This document shows positions 16,472-23,821 of a DNA stretch of 64,000 nucleotides, in pieces. The stretch covers positions 1-64,000 of the forward strand of contig NZ_JBHSBN010000028.1 in assembly GCF_042650605.1 (NCBI RefSeq), written 5' to 3'. Each line of letters begins with the position of its first letter. The first letter of the stretch is position 1. A program made the translations under genes and the position numbers. The notes beneath the pieces were generated by a model, which was given only the letters and a program-made list of their open reading frames with translations, was not told the origin of the DNA and made no database searches. The DNA comes from Micromonospora_J zhanjiangensis (GTDB lineage: Bacteria > Actinomycetota > Actinomycetes > Mycobacteriales > Micromonosporaceae).

Positions 16472-16577
16472 GGGACCACCATACCCATCCTTCGAACGCC
16501 CGTACGATCGTGGCTGGTCGCGGGCGCGTCCCCGGCTGGTCGCGGGCGCGCGTCGCGCCCGGAGTAGCGTCGCCGGT

Positions 16578-17228
16578 ATGGACTGGCAGAGCTACGGTTC
16601 GTTCCTCGTCTTCGCCGTGGTCACCTGCAACCCCTCGCCGGCGGGCGTGCTGGTGGGCGGCGGCGGGGGTGGCGACTGTTGGCGACGGAGTAAACATTGA
16701 CATATTTCGGAGCGCTCCGGTGGTAGAGTCTTCACCGTTAAACGGGCGATAGCCAAGCTCGTCTGACACGTAGGACGCCTGCGGCGGCAGGTTAAACACG
16801 TCGGTGTGATCGGTACCGGGAGTGCCTCGGGAGCCGGACCCCGCAGGGTCGAACGGACGTGGAGACCGTGTAGGACCAGCGCTTGTGCTGGCAGTGGTCG
16901 GTGAAGCGTCAACCTCGCACCGCGTAGGCGGGTCAGACGAGGAGCGTCCGGTGGTAACGCCGGACTGCGAACGGCTGGGTGCACTATTGCTCACTCGCAC
17001 GCAACGGTTTCCTGTCCAACATCACCAGCGGCGGCGCCGGTCTGGCAGGTGCTGCCGCTGGCGCTCAGCCACGCGCTGCTGTCGCTGGCGTACCTGACGC
17101 TCCTGGTCGCCGGTCTGCACCGGGCCCGCCGGGTGTTCGCCCGCCGCGGGGTCCGCCGGGCGTTGGACACCGGTACGGGACTGGCCCTGCTCGGCTTCGG
17201 CACCCGGCTGGCGGCCGAGAGCCCCTGA
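16578..17228 (+). pseudogene. LysE-family amino-acid exporter, disrupted by deletions and an insert
   Basis: The first codons (MDWQSYGSFLVFAVVTCNPSPAG) match the N-terminus of LysE/RhtB exporters, except that the conserved PGPD segment is missing. A deletion between two FAVV-like repeats explains this. Unrelated sequence follows from about 16645 to 16999. Then NGFLSNIT (the family's loop before NPK) and VWQVLPLALSHALLSLAYLT return, and the C-terminal helix runs to the TGA at 17226-17228. The core helices and the NPK motif are gone, so the gene is dead. Confidence 0.75.
16680..16999 (+). mobile_element. Degenerate insert in lysE, probably an IS200/IS605-type remnant
   Basis: This stretch has lower GC and little protein-like sequence. 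It begins with TTGACA (16697-16702) and the palindrome CGGAGCGCTCCG (16708-16719). From about 16880 a frame reads V-K-R-Q-P-R-T-A-stop-A-G-Q-T-R, resembling the eroded C-terminus of IS1341/IS605 TnpB proteins. Several GC-rich hairpin-forming segments (for example ACCAGC/GCTGG and GTCCGG/CCGGAC) suggest a structured RNA such as the TnpB guide scaffold. A truncated group II intron is an alternative I cannot exclude. Boundaries are approximate. Confidence 0.35.
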
Positions 17229-17379
17229 CCGACGGACCGGGACCGGCGTCGTCCGACACCTGGCCAGTCGTGTAGTGGACAGCGTTCCGGGTCGGAATCG
17301 CGCAGGCTTGACGGGCGTACCCGCTGGTGGCGGCGGGTGCCGTCGTCGGCCGGCGGCGCCGGCTCAAGGAGTGTGTCCC

Positions 17380-18222
17380 ATGGCGAACGAACGACGACTC
17401 GCGATCGATCCGCCGGAGCGCAGCGCCGCCGAGCGGGTCGGCCCGCACCTGCTCGGTCGGGTCTACCGTCCCGATCCCCGGGACTGGAGCCTGGACCGGC
17501 TGCTGGAGATCGCCGAGCCCGACGAGGCCGTCCTGCAGCGGACGGTCGAGCAGGTGCTGCGGGAGACCCCGTACTTTTCGGACTGGCGGTCGTACCTGGT
17601 CTTCTGGCGGTGGTTGCGCAAGCACCGCCCGCCGGTGCCGCCCGGCCCCACGCCGCCGCCGCCCACCGACGCCGCGCCGGCCTGGGAGCTGAAGATCCAA
17701 CTGGACCAGGCGGACACCCCGCACTGCGTGGGCTTCGGCTGGTCCGGCTGGGTGGACGCCGCACCGGTCGAGGGCGAGTACCAGAACGCCGACGGGCACG
17801 CCCTCTACTACGAGTGCAAGGTGATCGACGGTGAACCGCGGGCGGAAAACGGTTCCACCGTCCGGTCCGGGGCGCTCGCCGTACGGGCCCGGGGACGGTT
17901 GGCGGCGTTCGCCTTCGCCACCACGCTCGGCGAGATCGACGACTGGGTGAACAAGCAGGGCTCCGTGGTGGTCGGCACGAACTGGACCGACGACATGTTC
18001 CACCCGGACGCCAAGGGACTGGTAAAGCCCACCGGCGCGGTGGCCGGCGGCCACTGCTACCTGCTGATCGACAAGATCGACGCGGAGGACGCCTACCTGT
18101 TCCAGAACTCCTGGGGCGCGACCTGGGGCGCCAAGGGCCGGTTCACGATGAAGCGGAGCGACTTCGAAAGCCTGTTGCACGCCGACGGCGAGGCGTGTTG
18201 CGCCGTCGAGCTCCCGCGCTGA
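17380..18222 (+). CDS. Papain-family (C1) cysteine protease
   Basis: The protein has 280 residues with a complete C1 peptidase catalytic set. The nucleophile Cys is in TPHCVGFGWSGWVDA (about 116), the His in AVAGGHCYLLID (about 225), and the Asn in FQNSWGATWGAKGRF (about 243). The first about 95 residues are a helical, acidic/basic segment ending in a Pro-rich linker (PPVPPGPTPPPP), perhaps a short prodomain. No signal peptide is visible, so it may act in the cytoplasm or leave by another route. The ATG at 17380 follows AAGGA at 9 bp. The next gene, 15 bp downstream, encodes a chagasin-like inhibitor, so the two probably form a protease-inhibitor pair. Confidence 0.88.
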   Translation: MANERRLAIDPPERSAAERVGPHLLGRVYRPDPRDWSLDRLLEIAEPDEAVLQRTVEQVLRETPYFSDWRSYLVFWRWLRKHRPPVPPGPTPPPPTDAAPAWELKIQLDQADTPHCVGFGWSGWVDAAPVEGEYQNADGHALYYECKVIDGEPRAENGSTVRSGALAVRARGRLAAFAFATTLGEIDDWVNKQGSVVVGTNWTDDMFHPDAKGLVKPTGAVAGGHCYLLIDKIDAEDAYLFQNSWGATWGAKGRFTMKRSDFESLLHADGEACCAVELPR

Positions 18223-18237
18223 GCCACCGGCGACGGC

Positions 18238-18564
18238 ATGGCGCGACGCGATCTGGACCGGGCCGGCGCCGGGCAGCGACACCAGGTCACCGCCGGTGAC
18301 CTGGTGATCCTCCGGTTGCCCGAGACGCCCACCTCCGGCTACCGGTGGGCGCTCGACGGGTACGACCCGGACGTGCTCCGGCTCGCCGGTGACGAGTTCC
18401 GCCCGGCGGCCGGCTCCGCGCTGGGCGGGGGTGGCGAGCGGGAGTTCCGGTTCAGCGTCGTCGGCGCGGGCAGTTCCCCGCTGCGACTGGCCCGGCGACG
18501 GGCCTGGGCGGGTGCCGGCGGCGCGGCGGAGCAGTTCGAGGCGACGATCGAGGCCACCGACTGA
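18238..18564 (+). CDS. Chagasin-type (I42) cysteine protease inhibitor
   Basis: The protein has 108 residues with the all-beta chagasin layout. The L4 loop motif NPTTGY.W appears as TPTSGYRWAL (about 31-40). The L2-like Gly-rich loop is GSALGGGGEREFRF (about 60-73). The L6 loop RPW is degenerate as RRRAWAG (about 86-92). Chagasins block papain-like proteases by inserting these loops in the active-site cleft. The gene starts 15 bp after the papain-family gene, so they are surely co-transcribed. No signal peptide is seen, matching the protease. The assignment rests on loop motifs, size and context. Confidence 0.8.
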   Translation: MARRDLDRAGAGQRHQVTAGDLVILRLPETPTSGYRWALDGYDPDVLRLAGDEFRPAAGSALGGGGEREFRFSVVGAGSSPLRLARRRAWAGAGGAAEQFEATIEATD

Positions 18565-18762
18565 CCGACCGCCCCACCCGCGGATGTCGGGTGAAGAAAA
18601 TCCACGTCCGGTTGAACCTTCCGGCCCTCGGATCCGAACCACATGGTTGGAGCACGTGAGGACGGGTCTCGATGCCGGTGCGCCCGTCCGGCCGCGCCCG
18701 GCCCTGTCCGGCCGGTCGGCCCGCTCCGCCTGGTACGTACCGGCAGGCGAAGGGACACCGGG

Positions 18763-19806
18763 GTGACTCGTAGGGCGCTGTTGCTGGTCCGTACCGCGAT
18801 CGTCGGAGCCGCGGTGGCCTGCGCGACGGCCCTCGCCGCCCCGGCCTGGGCGGACGTCGCGATCACCCCGAACTTCGCGGTACGCGGGGACGCGGCCAAG
18901 GTGACCTTCCGGGTCAGCGACACCCGGCCGGGGGCGTACACCACCAAGGTGGAGCTGCGCTTCCCGGCGGACGTACCGGTCGCCGAGGTGTACCCGCTGT
19001 CCGTGCCGGACTGGGCGCCGCAGATGACCACCCGCACCCTCGACAACCCCATCGGCGGGCTGCACCAGGGTGCCACCAGCACGGTCACCTCCGCGGTCAT
19101 CTGGACCCGGGCCGGCGCCGGTCGCCCGGGTGGCGCCGCCGACCTGACCATCTCGATGGGGCCGATACCGCAGCGCGACCGGCTGACGTTCACGCTCCTG
19201 CAGACCTACTCCGACGGCACGGTGGCCACCTTCGGCGACCCGGTGGCGGGCGCGCCGGAGCCCGCCGGCCCGGCGCCGGTGCTGACCCTGCTGGTCGGCC
19301 CGGATCCGGTGCACGGTGACGGAGAGCAGCACGCCGGCGGTCACAGCGGAACCGGTACCGCCGACGACGCGGCGGCGGCTCCGGTGGACGAGGCCGCCGC
19401 GTCGACCGACGACGGATCCGGCCTGAGCGGCGGCGAGTTGCTGGCCATGGGGCTGGCCGGCGGCGTCGCGGCGGGCCTCGCCCTGGGCGCGGTCGCGATC
19501 TCCGTCACCCGGCGCCGTGCCCTCGCCACCGCCGGCCCGCAGCCGTCCGCCGCCACCGCTGACACCCTCGCCCCGACCGACGGGACGCCCGCCGCCGCGA
19601 CAAGGCACGCCACCGACGGGAAGTCCGCCGCAGCCGAGCACAGCACCGCCGACGCGAATTCCGTCTCGGGTGAGAAGAGCGGTGCGGACCTGCAGTCCGG
19701 TGTCGACGAGGGCAGTGCCGTCCCTCGGGACAAGGCGGCCATCGACGGCACACCCTCCGCCCCACGCCGCGCCTGGCGCCTGCGGGAGCCGGCTACTCGC
19801 CCCTGA
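18763..19806 (+). CDS. YcnI-like (DUF1775) exported membrane-anchored protein
   Basis: The protein has 347 residues, with a signal peptide (about 1-31, ending APAWA) and then a YcnI/DUF1775 domain (about 32-190). In YcnI proteins the mature N-terminus begins with a copper-binding His; here it begins DVAITPNF, so the usual His is missing or replaced. The domain keeps AAKVTFRVSDTRPGAYTTKV and VPDWAPQM-like blocks. A linker rich in His, Gly, Asp and Ala follows (about 190-220), then one membrane helix (LLAMGLAGGVAAGLALGAVA) and a long Ala/Thr/Asp-rich cytoplasmic tail. GTG 18763 follows AGGGA. It probably concerns metal handling or the cell envelope. Confidence 0.78.
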   Translation: MTRRALLLVRTAIVGAAVACATALAAPAWADVAITPNFAVRGDAAKVTFRVSDTRPGAYTTKVELRFPADVPVAEVYPLSVPDWAPQMTTRTLDNPIGGLHQGATSTVTSAVIWTRAGAGRPGGAADLTISMGPIPQRDRLTFTLLQTYSDGTVATFGDPVAGAPEPAGPAPVLTLLVGPDPVHGDGEQHAGGHSGTGTADDAAAAPVDEAAASTDDGSGLSGGELLAMGLAGGVAAGLALGAVAISVTRRRALATAGPQPSAATADTLAPTDGTPAAATRHATDGKSAAAEHSTADANSVSGEKSGADLQSGVDEGSAVPRDKAAIDGTPSAPRRAWRLREPATRP

Positions 19807-20279
19807 CGCCGGCCGACGCGGTGATGGCCGCCGCCCAGCGGCGGGCCGCGACCAGTCCGGCGGGCGTGGCCGAGCCCGGCGTGCAGGTGGCCGAGGGCCT
19901 CCCAGCCGGCGGTGATCGCGCCTTTCCAGGGCACCGCCCACCGGCGTAGGCCGGGGAGGTCGGCGAGGTTGCCGTGGGTCCGGTCGGCCGAGGCGATGGC
20001 GGCCAGCACGGCCTGGCGTAGGTCCTCCATGGCGCCGGCCGCTCCCGTGACCGCGAGCGTCTGTGGCGTCGGCGCGGTGGTTCCGACCGGTAGGTCCGGG
20101 CGGCTGTAGGTGCGGGCCTGGTCGCGCGCGGCGGTCAGTGCCTCGCAGGGGCCGGGCCGTCCGCAGGCGACGCAGAGACCGGTGTACGAGGAGGTGGTGT
20201 GCGTGTCGATCGTCTGTTGCGCTTCGGCGAACCGCTGGTCGGCGTAGTCGACGAGGTCGGTGGGGGACAGGCCGGTCAC
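19793..20279 (-). CDS. Conserved small protein with a CxxCGRxGPC motif; frameshifted near the 3' end
   Basis: About 160 residues are encoded. The motif LCVACGRPGPCEALTAARDQ (about 30-49) is probably a metal or structural Cys cluster. It is followed by an Ala-rich helical region and DLPGLRRWAVPWKGAITAGW. Near 19870 the protein-like reading changes frame: the original frame continues as Arg/Gly-rich nonsense, while the next frame reads ATPAGLVAARRWAAAITASA and ends at a TAG (19793-19795). This indicates a short indel, either a mutation or a sequencing error. The GTG start overlaps the stop of the upstream gene (GTGA). The 3' end meets the YcnI-like gene tail to tail with a 14-bp overlap. Function unknown. 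Confidence 0.6.
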
Positions 20280-20467
20280 AAGCCCTCCTTCACGAGTTGG
20301 GCGAAGCGCACCTCGTCGCACGGGTAGTCCTCACCGCAGGCACAGACCAGCCGGGCGACGGCCCGCGGCGGATGGGCGGCCAGGACGAACTCCGCGTCGT
20401 CGAGATCCTGTTGGGAGGGGATGGCGTCGTCGGGCTGGTCGGGTTCGGCGAGAGGAGTGGGGCTCAC
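20276..20467 (-). CDS. Small protein with a CxCGxxYPC motif
   Basis: The protein has 63 residues. An acidic N-terminus (PTPLAEPDQPDD) is followed by DLDDAEFVLAAHPP and then ARLVCACGEDYPCDEVRFAQ. The motif parallels the C..CGR.GPC of the next gene, so the two may bind the same ligand or metal. GGAGG lies at a good distance before the GTG at 20467, and the stop overlaps the next start by 4 bp (GTGA), so they are co-translated. It diverges from the AlpA-like gene across a region with TGACAC half-sites. I know of no assigned function. Confidence 0.7.
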   Translation of the reverse strand: MSPTPLAEPDQPDDAIPSQQDLDDAEFVLAAHPPRAVARLVCACGEDYPCDEVRFAQLVKEGL

Positions 20468-20556
20468 CGGTGATTACCTCCGTGGATGCGTCGTCATTCC
20501 AGAGGTTGTGCTCGGTGGAACGGCTGCTCTACAGCCACCATGCCCTCTCAGACCTA

Positions 20557-20594
20557 ATAGTGTCAAGTTGTATAGGTGTCAAACATGACACTAT
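20557..20594. promoter_or_regulatory. Inverted repeats with TGACAC half-sites between the divergent small genes
   Basis: ATAGTGTCA (20557-20565) and TGACACTAT (20586-20594) form a perfect 9-bp inverted repeat with a 20-bp gap. An inner GTGTCA (20577-20582) pairs with the same right arm around a 4-bp gap. This AT-rich site lies just before the AlpA-like gene and is a likely operator for it, controlling both directions. Confidence 0.65.
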
Positions 20595-20615
20595 CGGTCC
20601 GCATAGCGTCGGATC

Positions 20616-20825
20616 ATGGTTCGGAGGCTGTACGGCTCGGCGGAGCTTCAGGAGCGTCTCGGCGTATCCCGCGCGCGCGTCGTGCAGATCACGAGCCGGC
20701 CTGACTTCCCCGCACCCTTCGACCGCCTGGCTGGGGGCACGGTGTGGTTGGTCGAGGACGTGGAGGCGTGGATCGCGGTGCACCGACCCCACCAGGCGCG
20801 TGGCGTCAACCCCGACGAGGCCTGA
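20616..20825 (+). CDS. AlpA/excisionase-type HTH protein
   Basis: The protein has 69 residues of the small winged-HTH class (AlpA/MerR-like HTH_17). The recognition region is SAELQERLGVSRARVVQITS, followed by the wing-like PDFPAPFDRLAGGTVWLVED and VEAWIAVHRP. Related proteins regulate plasmid, prophage or host genes and direct excision in mobile elements. Here no integrase is visible, so a local repressor of the divergent Cys-motif genes is more likely. Three TGACAC half-sites lie directly upstream. Confidence 0.8.
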   Translation: MVRRLYGSAELQERLGVSRARVVQITSRPDFPAPFDRLAGGTVWLVEDVEAWIAVHRPHQARGVNPDEA

Positions 20826-20857
20826 TCGGAATCAGCCACAGCGACGTCGTTCGGGAA

Positions 20858-20920
20858 GCAGCAAAATCCCTGACATTGCTGCTTCGGGGCGTGGTCGATG
20901 CAGCAAAGCCCCCGACATTG
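20858..20920. repeat. Two 21-bp imperfect direct repeats, 42 bp apart
   Basis: The copies at 20858-20878 and 20900-20920 share GCAGCAAA at the left and GACATTG at the right, with two or three differences in the middle. An inverted TTGCTGC (20876-20882) lies between them. The 42-bp period equals four helical turns. The region is the spacer between the AlpA-like gene and the 3' end of lrp and holds no gene. It could be a protein-binding array or the scar of a duplication. Confidence 0.5.
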
Positions 20921-20960
20921 TCGGAATCCCCGCCCCGGCGGCCCGCGCGCTGCCGTGCGG

Positions 20961-21503
20961 TCAGGGCCAGGGGGTTTCGACGCCGTCGAATTCCTCGAAG
21001 ACGAGCCAGGTACGGGTCGACAGCACGCCGGGGATGCCCTGCACCTGGTTGAGGACCAGGTCCCGCAGGGCCGCGTTGTCCGGCGCCCGGACCAGGGCCA
21101 GTACGTCGTGGTCGCCGCCGAGCAGCGCGGCGTGTTCGATGTAGCGCATCCGGGCCAGCCGGGCGGACACCTCCCGCCAGGTGTTCTGCTCGATGGTCAG
21201 GCTGACGTACGCGGAGGTCATCAACCCGGCCGGCTCCGGGGCGATCCGGGCCCGGAAGCCGGTGATCACCCCGTCGGCGATCAGGCGTTCCACCCGGGCG
21301 TAGGCGTTGGTGCGGGAGATGTGGATCCGTTCGGCGAGGGTCCGGATCGAGGTGCGTCCGTCCCGGACCAGGGCGTCCAGGATCCGCCGGTCCACCTCGT
21401 CGAGGGGCCGGGCCGGGCCAACCGGTCGGCCCGGATCCGGCGGGCGGGCCGATCGTCCGGCGCCGGCCGGGTTTGCGGCCTCCGGCCGGGGCTCCTGGCT
21501 CAC
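20961..21503 (-). CDS. Lrp/AsnC-family regulator, divergent from the bkd operon
   Basis: The protein has 180 residues. A Pro/Ala-rich extension (1-33) precedes the HTH (about 36-90: LDEVDRRILDALVRDGRTSI, then ISRTNAYARVERLIADGVI). The ligand-binding RAM domain (about 95-175) follows. The GTG at 21503 has AGGAGG 6-7 bp upstream. The divergent placement before the 2-oxoacid dehydrogenase genes matches the BkdR arrangement in actinobacteria and pseudomonads. It probably senses branched-chain amino acids or oxoacids and binds the palindrome at 21543-21563. Confidence 0.9.
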   Translation of the reverse strand: MSQEPRPEAANPAGAGRSARPPDPGRPVGPARPLDEVDRRILDALVRDGRTSIRTLAERIHISRTNAYARVERLIADGVITGFRARIAPEPAGLMTSAYVSLTIEQNTWREVSARLARMRYIEHAALLGGDHDVLALVRAPDNAALRDLVLNQVQGIPGVLSTRTWLVFEEFDGVETPWP

Positions 21504-21542
21504 TAAAGGCCCTCCTCACGGTCATCCGTCCCACCTTCGCGA

Positions 21543-21563
21543 CGGATGTTGAGCAAACATCCG
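21543..21563. promoter_or_regulatory. Palindromic operator between lrp and bkdA
   Basis: CGGATGTT and AACATCCG form a perfect inverted repeat around GAGCA, midway between the divergent starts. Lrp-family proteins bind such 8-5-8 palindromes, so this is the likely site for the adjacent regulator. Confidence 0.65.
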
Positions 21564-21608
21564 CCAGCCGTGAGCATAGGCCCACCACATGTCCAGGAGG
21601 TCCTTGCC

Positions 21609-22802
21609 GTGACGACCACACCCCAGGCGGTCCGCAGGCCATCCCCGCCCGGTCCGGAGGCCACCGCCGCCGGTCCCGAGTCGACCACCACCGCGCCGGC
21701 CGATCGGGTGGCGGCGCTGCTGCCGCACGCCGAACCGGTCCGGCTGCTCGACGAGTCCGGCCGCCGGGTCCCGGGCCCGGCCGAATACGCCGAACCGTCC
21801 CCCGAGACGCTCCGCGAGCTGTACCGCCGGATGGTGGTCGGCCGCCGGTTCGACCTGCAGTCGACCGCGTTGACCAAGCAGGGCCGGCTCGCCGTCTACC
21901 CGTCCGCCCGGGGCCAGGAGGCATGTCAGGTGGCCGGGGTGATGGCGGTCCGGGACACCGACTGGGTGTTCCCGACCTACCGCGAGTCGATGGCGCTGGT
22001 CGCCCGGGGGATCGACCCGGTCGAGGTGCTGACCCTGCTGCGCGGCGACTGGCACTGCGGGTACGACTCCGCCGCGCGGCGCACCGCGCCGCAGTGCACC
22101 CCCCTCGCGACCCAGACCGTGCACGCCGCCGGGCTCGCCTACGGCGAGGCGCACCAGGGCCGGGACACCGTCGCGCTGGCGTTCATCGGCGACGGCGCCA
22201 CCAGCGAGGGCGACTTCCACGAGGGGGTCAACTTCGCCGCCGTGTTCCGGGCACCGGTGGTGTTCTTCGTGCAGAACAACCGGTACGCCATCAGCGTGCC
22301 GCTGTCCCGGCAGACGGCGGCGCCGGCCCTGTCGTACAAGGGTGTCGGCTACGGCATCGCCAGTGAGCAGGTGGACGGCAACGACCCGGTCGCCGTGCTG
22401 GCCGTGCTGAACCGGGCGGTGGAGCACGCCCGGTCGGGCAACGGTCCGTTCCTGGTGGAGGCGCACACCTACCGGATGGAACCGCACACCAACGCCGACG
22501 ACGCCAGCCGTTACCGGGACGCCGACGAGGTGGCGGCCTGGGTGGGGCGGGACCCGATCGCCCGGCTGGAGACGTACCTGCGCGGGGTCGGTGCGCTGGA
22601 CGACGCCGAGGTCGAGGCGGTCCGCGCCGAGGCCGAGGCGTTCGCCGCGGACCTGCGTACCCGGATGAACGCCGAACCGACGGTGGACCCGCTGTCGCTG
22701 TTCGCGCACGTCTACGCGGAGCCGACGCCGCAACTGGTCGAGCAGCGGGAGCAGGTCCAGGCCGAGCTGGCGGCCGCCCGGGACGAGGAGGGGGACGCCT
22801 GA
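21609..22802 (+). CDS. bkdA: Branched-chain 2-oxoacid dehydrogenase E1 alpha subunit
   Basis: The protein has 397 residues. E1 alpha binds thiamine diphosphate and decarboxylates the oxoacid. The TPP motif is GDGATSEGDFHEGVNFA ending in FVQNNRYAIS (about 194-225), and the phosphorylation-loop equivalent reads YRMEPHTNADDASRYRD. LAVYPSARGQEACQVA and WVFPTYRES are typical of bacterial BCKDH/PDH E1 alpha. A Pro/Ala-rich N-terminal stretch is non-conserved. The GTG at 21609 follows AGGAGG. It is first of a three-gene operon with overlapping ends (TGATG, ATGA). The Lrp neighbour favours branched-chain substrates, and the products prime branched fatty acids. No E3 gene is here. Confidence 0.92.
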   Translation: MTTTPQAVRRPSPPGPEATAAGPESTTTAPADRVAALLPHAEPVRLLDESGRRVPGPAEYAEPSPETLRELYRRMVVGRRFDLQSTALTKQGRLAVYPSARGQEACQVAGVMAVRDTDWVFPTYRESMALVARGIDPVEVLTLLRGDWHCGYDSAARRTAPQCTPLATQTVHAAGLAYGEAHQGRDTVALAFIGDGATSEGDFHEGVNFAAVFRAPVVFFVQNNRYAISVPLSRQTAAPALSYKGVGYGIASEQVDGNDPVAVLAVLNRAVEHARSGNGPFLVEAHTYRMEPHTNADDASRYRDADEVAAWVGRDPIARLETYLRGVGALDDAEVEAVRAEAEAFAADLRTRMNAEPTVDPLSLFAHVYAEPTPQLVEQREQVQAELAAARDEEGDA

Positions 22803-23821
22803 TGGCACCGGTGACGATGGCGAAGGCGCTGAACGCCGCGCTGCGCGACGCGATGGCCGACGACGACCGGGTGGTGGTGTTCGGCGAGGACGTCGGCCAG
22901 CTCGGCGGCGTCTTCCGGATCACCGACGGGCTGCTGGCGGCCTACGGGGACACCCGCTGCTTCGACACGCCGCTGGCCGAGGCCGGCATCGTCGGCTTCG
23001 CGGTCGGGATGGCGATGTCCGGGCTGCGCCCGGTGGTGGAGATGCAGTTCGACGCGTTCGCCTACCCCGCCTTCGAGCAGATCGCCTCGCACGTGGCGAA
23101 GCTGCGCAACCGGACCCGGGGCGCGCTGAGCGTGCCGATCGTGATCCGGGTGCCGTACGCGGGTGGCATCGGCGGCGTGGAGCACCACTGCGACTCCAGC
23201 GAGGCGTACTACGCGCACACCCCGGGGCTGAAGGTGGTCACCCCGGCGACGGTGGACGACGCGTACTCGCTGTTGCGGGCGGCGATCGCGGACCCGGACC
23301 CGGTGGTGTTCATGGAGCCGAAGAAGCTCTACTTCTCGGTGGCCGAGGCCGAGCTGCCGGTCGACACCGAGCCGTTCGGCCGGGCCGTGATCCGCCGGCC
23401 CGGCCGGGACGCGACCCTGGTGGCGTACGGGCCGTCGGTGCCGGTGGCGCTGGAGGCCGCCGCGGCCGCCACCGACGAGGGCTGGGACCTGGAGGTGGTC
23501 GACCTGCGCACGATCGTGCCGTTCGACGACGCCACGGTGGTCGAGTCGGTCCGCCGCACCGGTCGGTGCGTCGTGATCCAGGAGGCGCAGGGCTTCGCCG
23601 GGGTGGGCGCCGAGATCGCCGCGCGGGTGCAGGAGCGCTGCTTCCACTCGCTGCACGCCCCGGTGCTGCGGGTCAGCGGGCTGGACATCCCGTACCCGGC
23701 GCCGAAGCTGGAACACGTGCACCTGCCCGGCGTCGACCGGGTACTGGACGCGGTGGCCCGACTGCAGTGGGACGACCGGCCGGACACCCGGTGGCTGTCG
23801 GACGCGGCGGTGGCGGCATGA
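22802..23821 (+). CDS. bkdB: Branched-chain 2-oxoacid dehydrogenase E1 beta subunit
   Basis: The protein has 339 residues and is full length. It shows the E1 beta blocks VFGEDVGQLGGVFRITDGL, RCFDTPLAEAGIVGFAVGMA, VEMQFDAFAYPAFEQI, and a GGIGGVEHHCDSSEAYYAHTPGLKVV-type loop. The subunit completes the TPP site at the heterotetramer interface. Its ATG shares one base with the E1 alpha stop, and its stop overlaps the E2 start, so the three subunits are translationally coupled at a fixed ratio. Confidence 0.94.
   Translation: MAPVTMAKALNAALRDAMADDDRVVVFGEDVGQLGGVFRITDGLLAAYGDTRCFDTPLAEAGIVGFAVGMAMSGLRPVVEMQFDAFAYPAFEQIASHVAKLRNRTRGALSVPIVIRVPYAGGIGGVEHHCDSSEAYYAHTPGLKVVTPATVDDAYSLLRAAIADPDPVVFMEPKKLYFSVAEAELPVDTEPFGRAVIRRPGRDATLVAYGPSVPVALEAAAAATDEGWDLEVVDLRTIVPFDDATVVESVRRTGRCVVIQEAQGFAGVGAEIAARVQERCFHSLHAPVLRVSGLDIPYPAPKLEHVHLPGVDRVLDAVARLQWDDRPDTRWLSDAAVAA

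Noticed and set aside
16740..17000. Group II intron in the disrupted lysE gene
   Set aside because: The GATAGCC start and hairpins were suggestive, but I could not identify a 5' GUGYG end, domain V or a reverse transcriptase. A TnpB-type remnant fits at least as well.
20616..20825. Excisionase of an integrated element
   Set aside because: No integrase, att sites or tRNA gene are nearby; a local regulator is the simpler reading.
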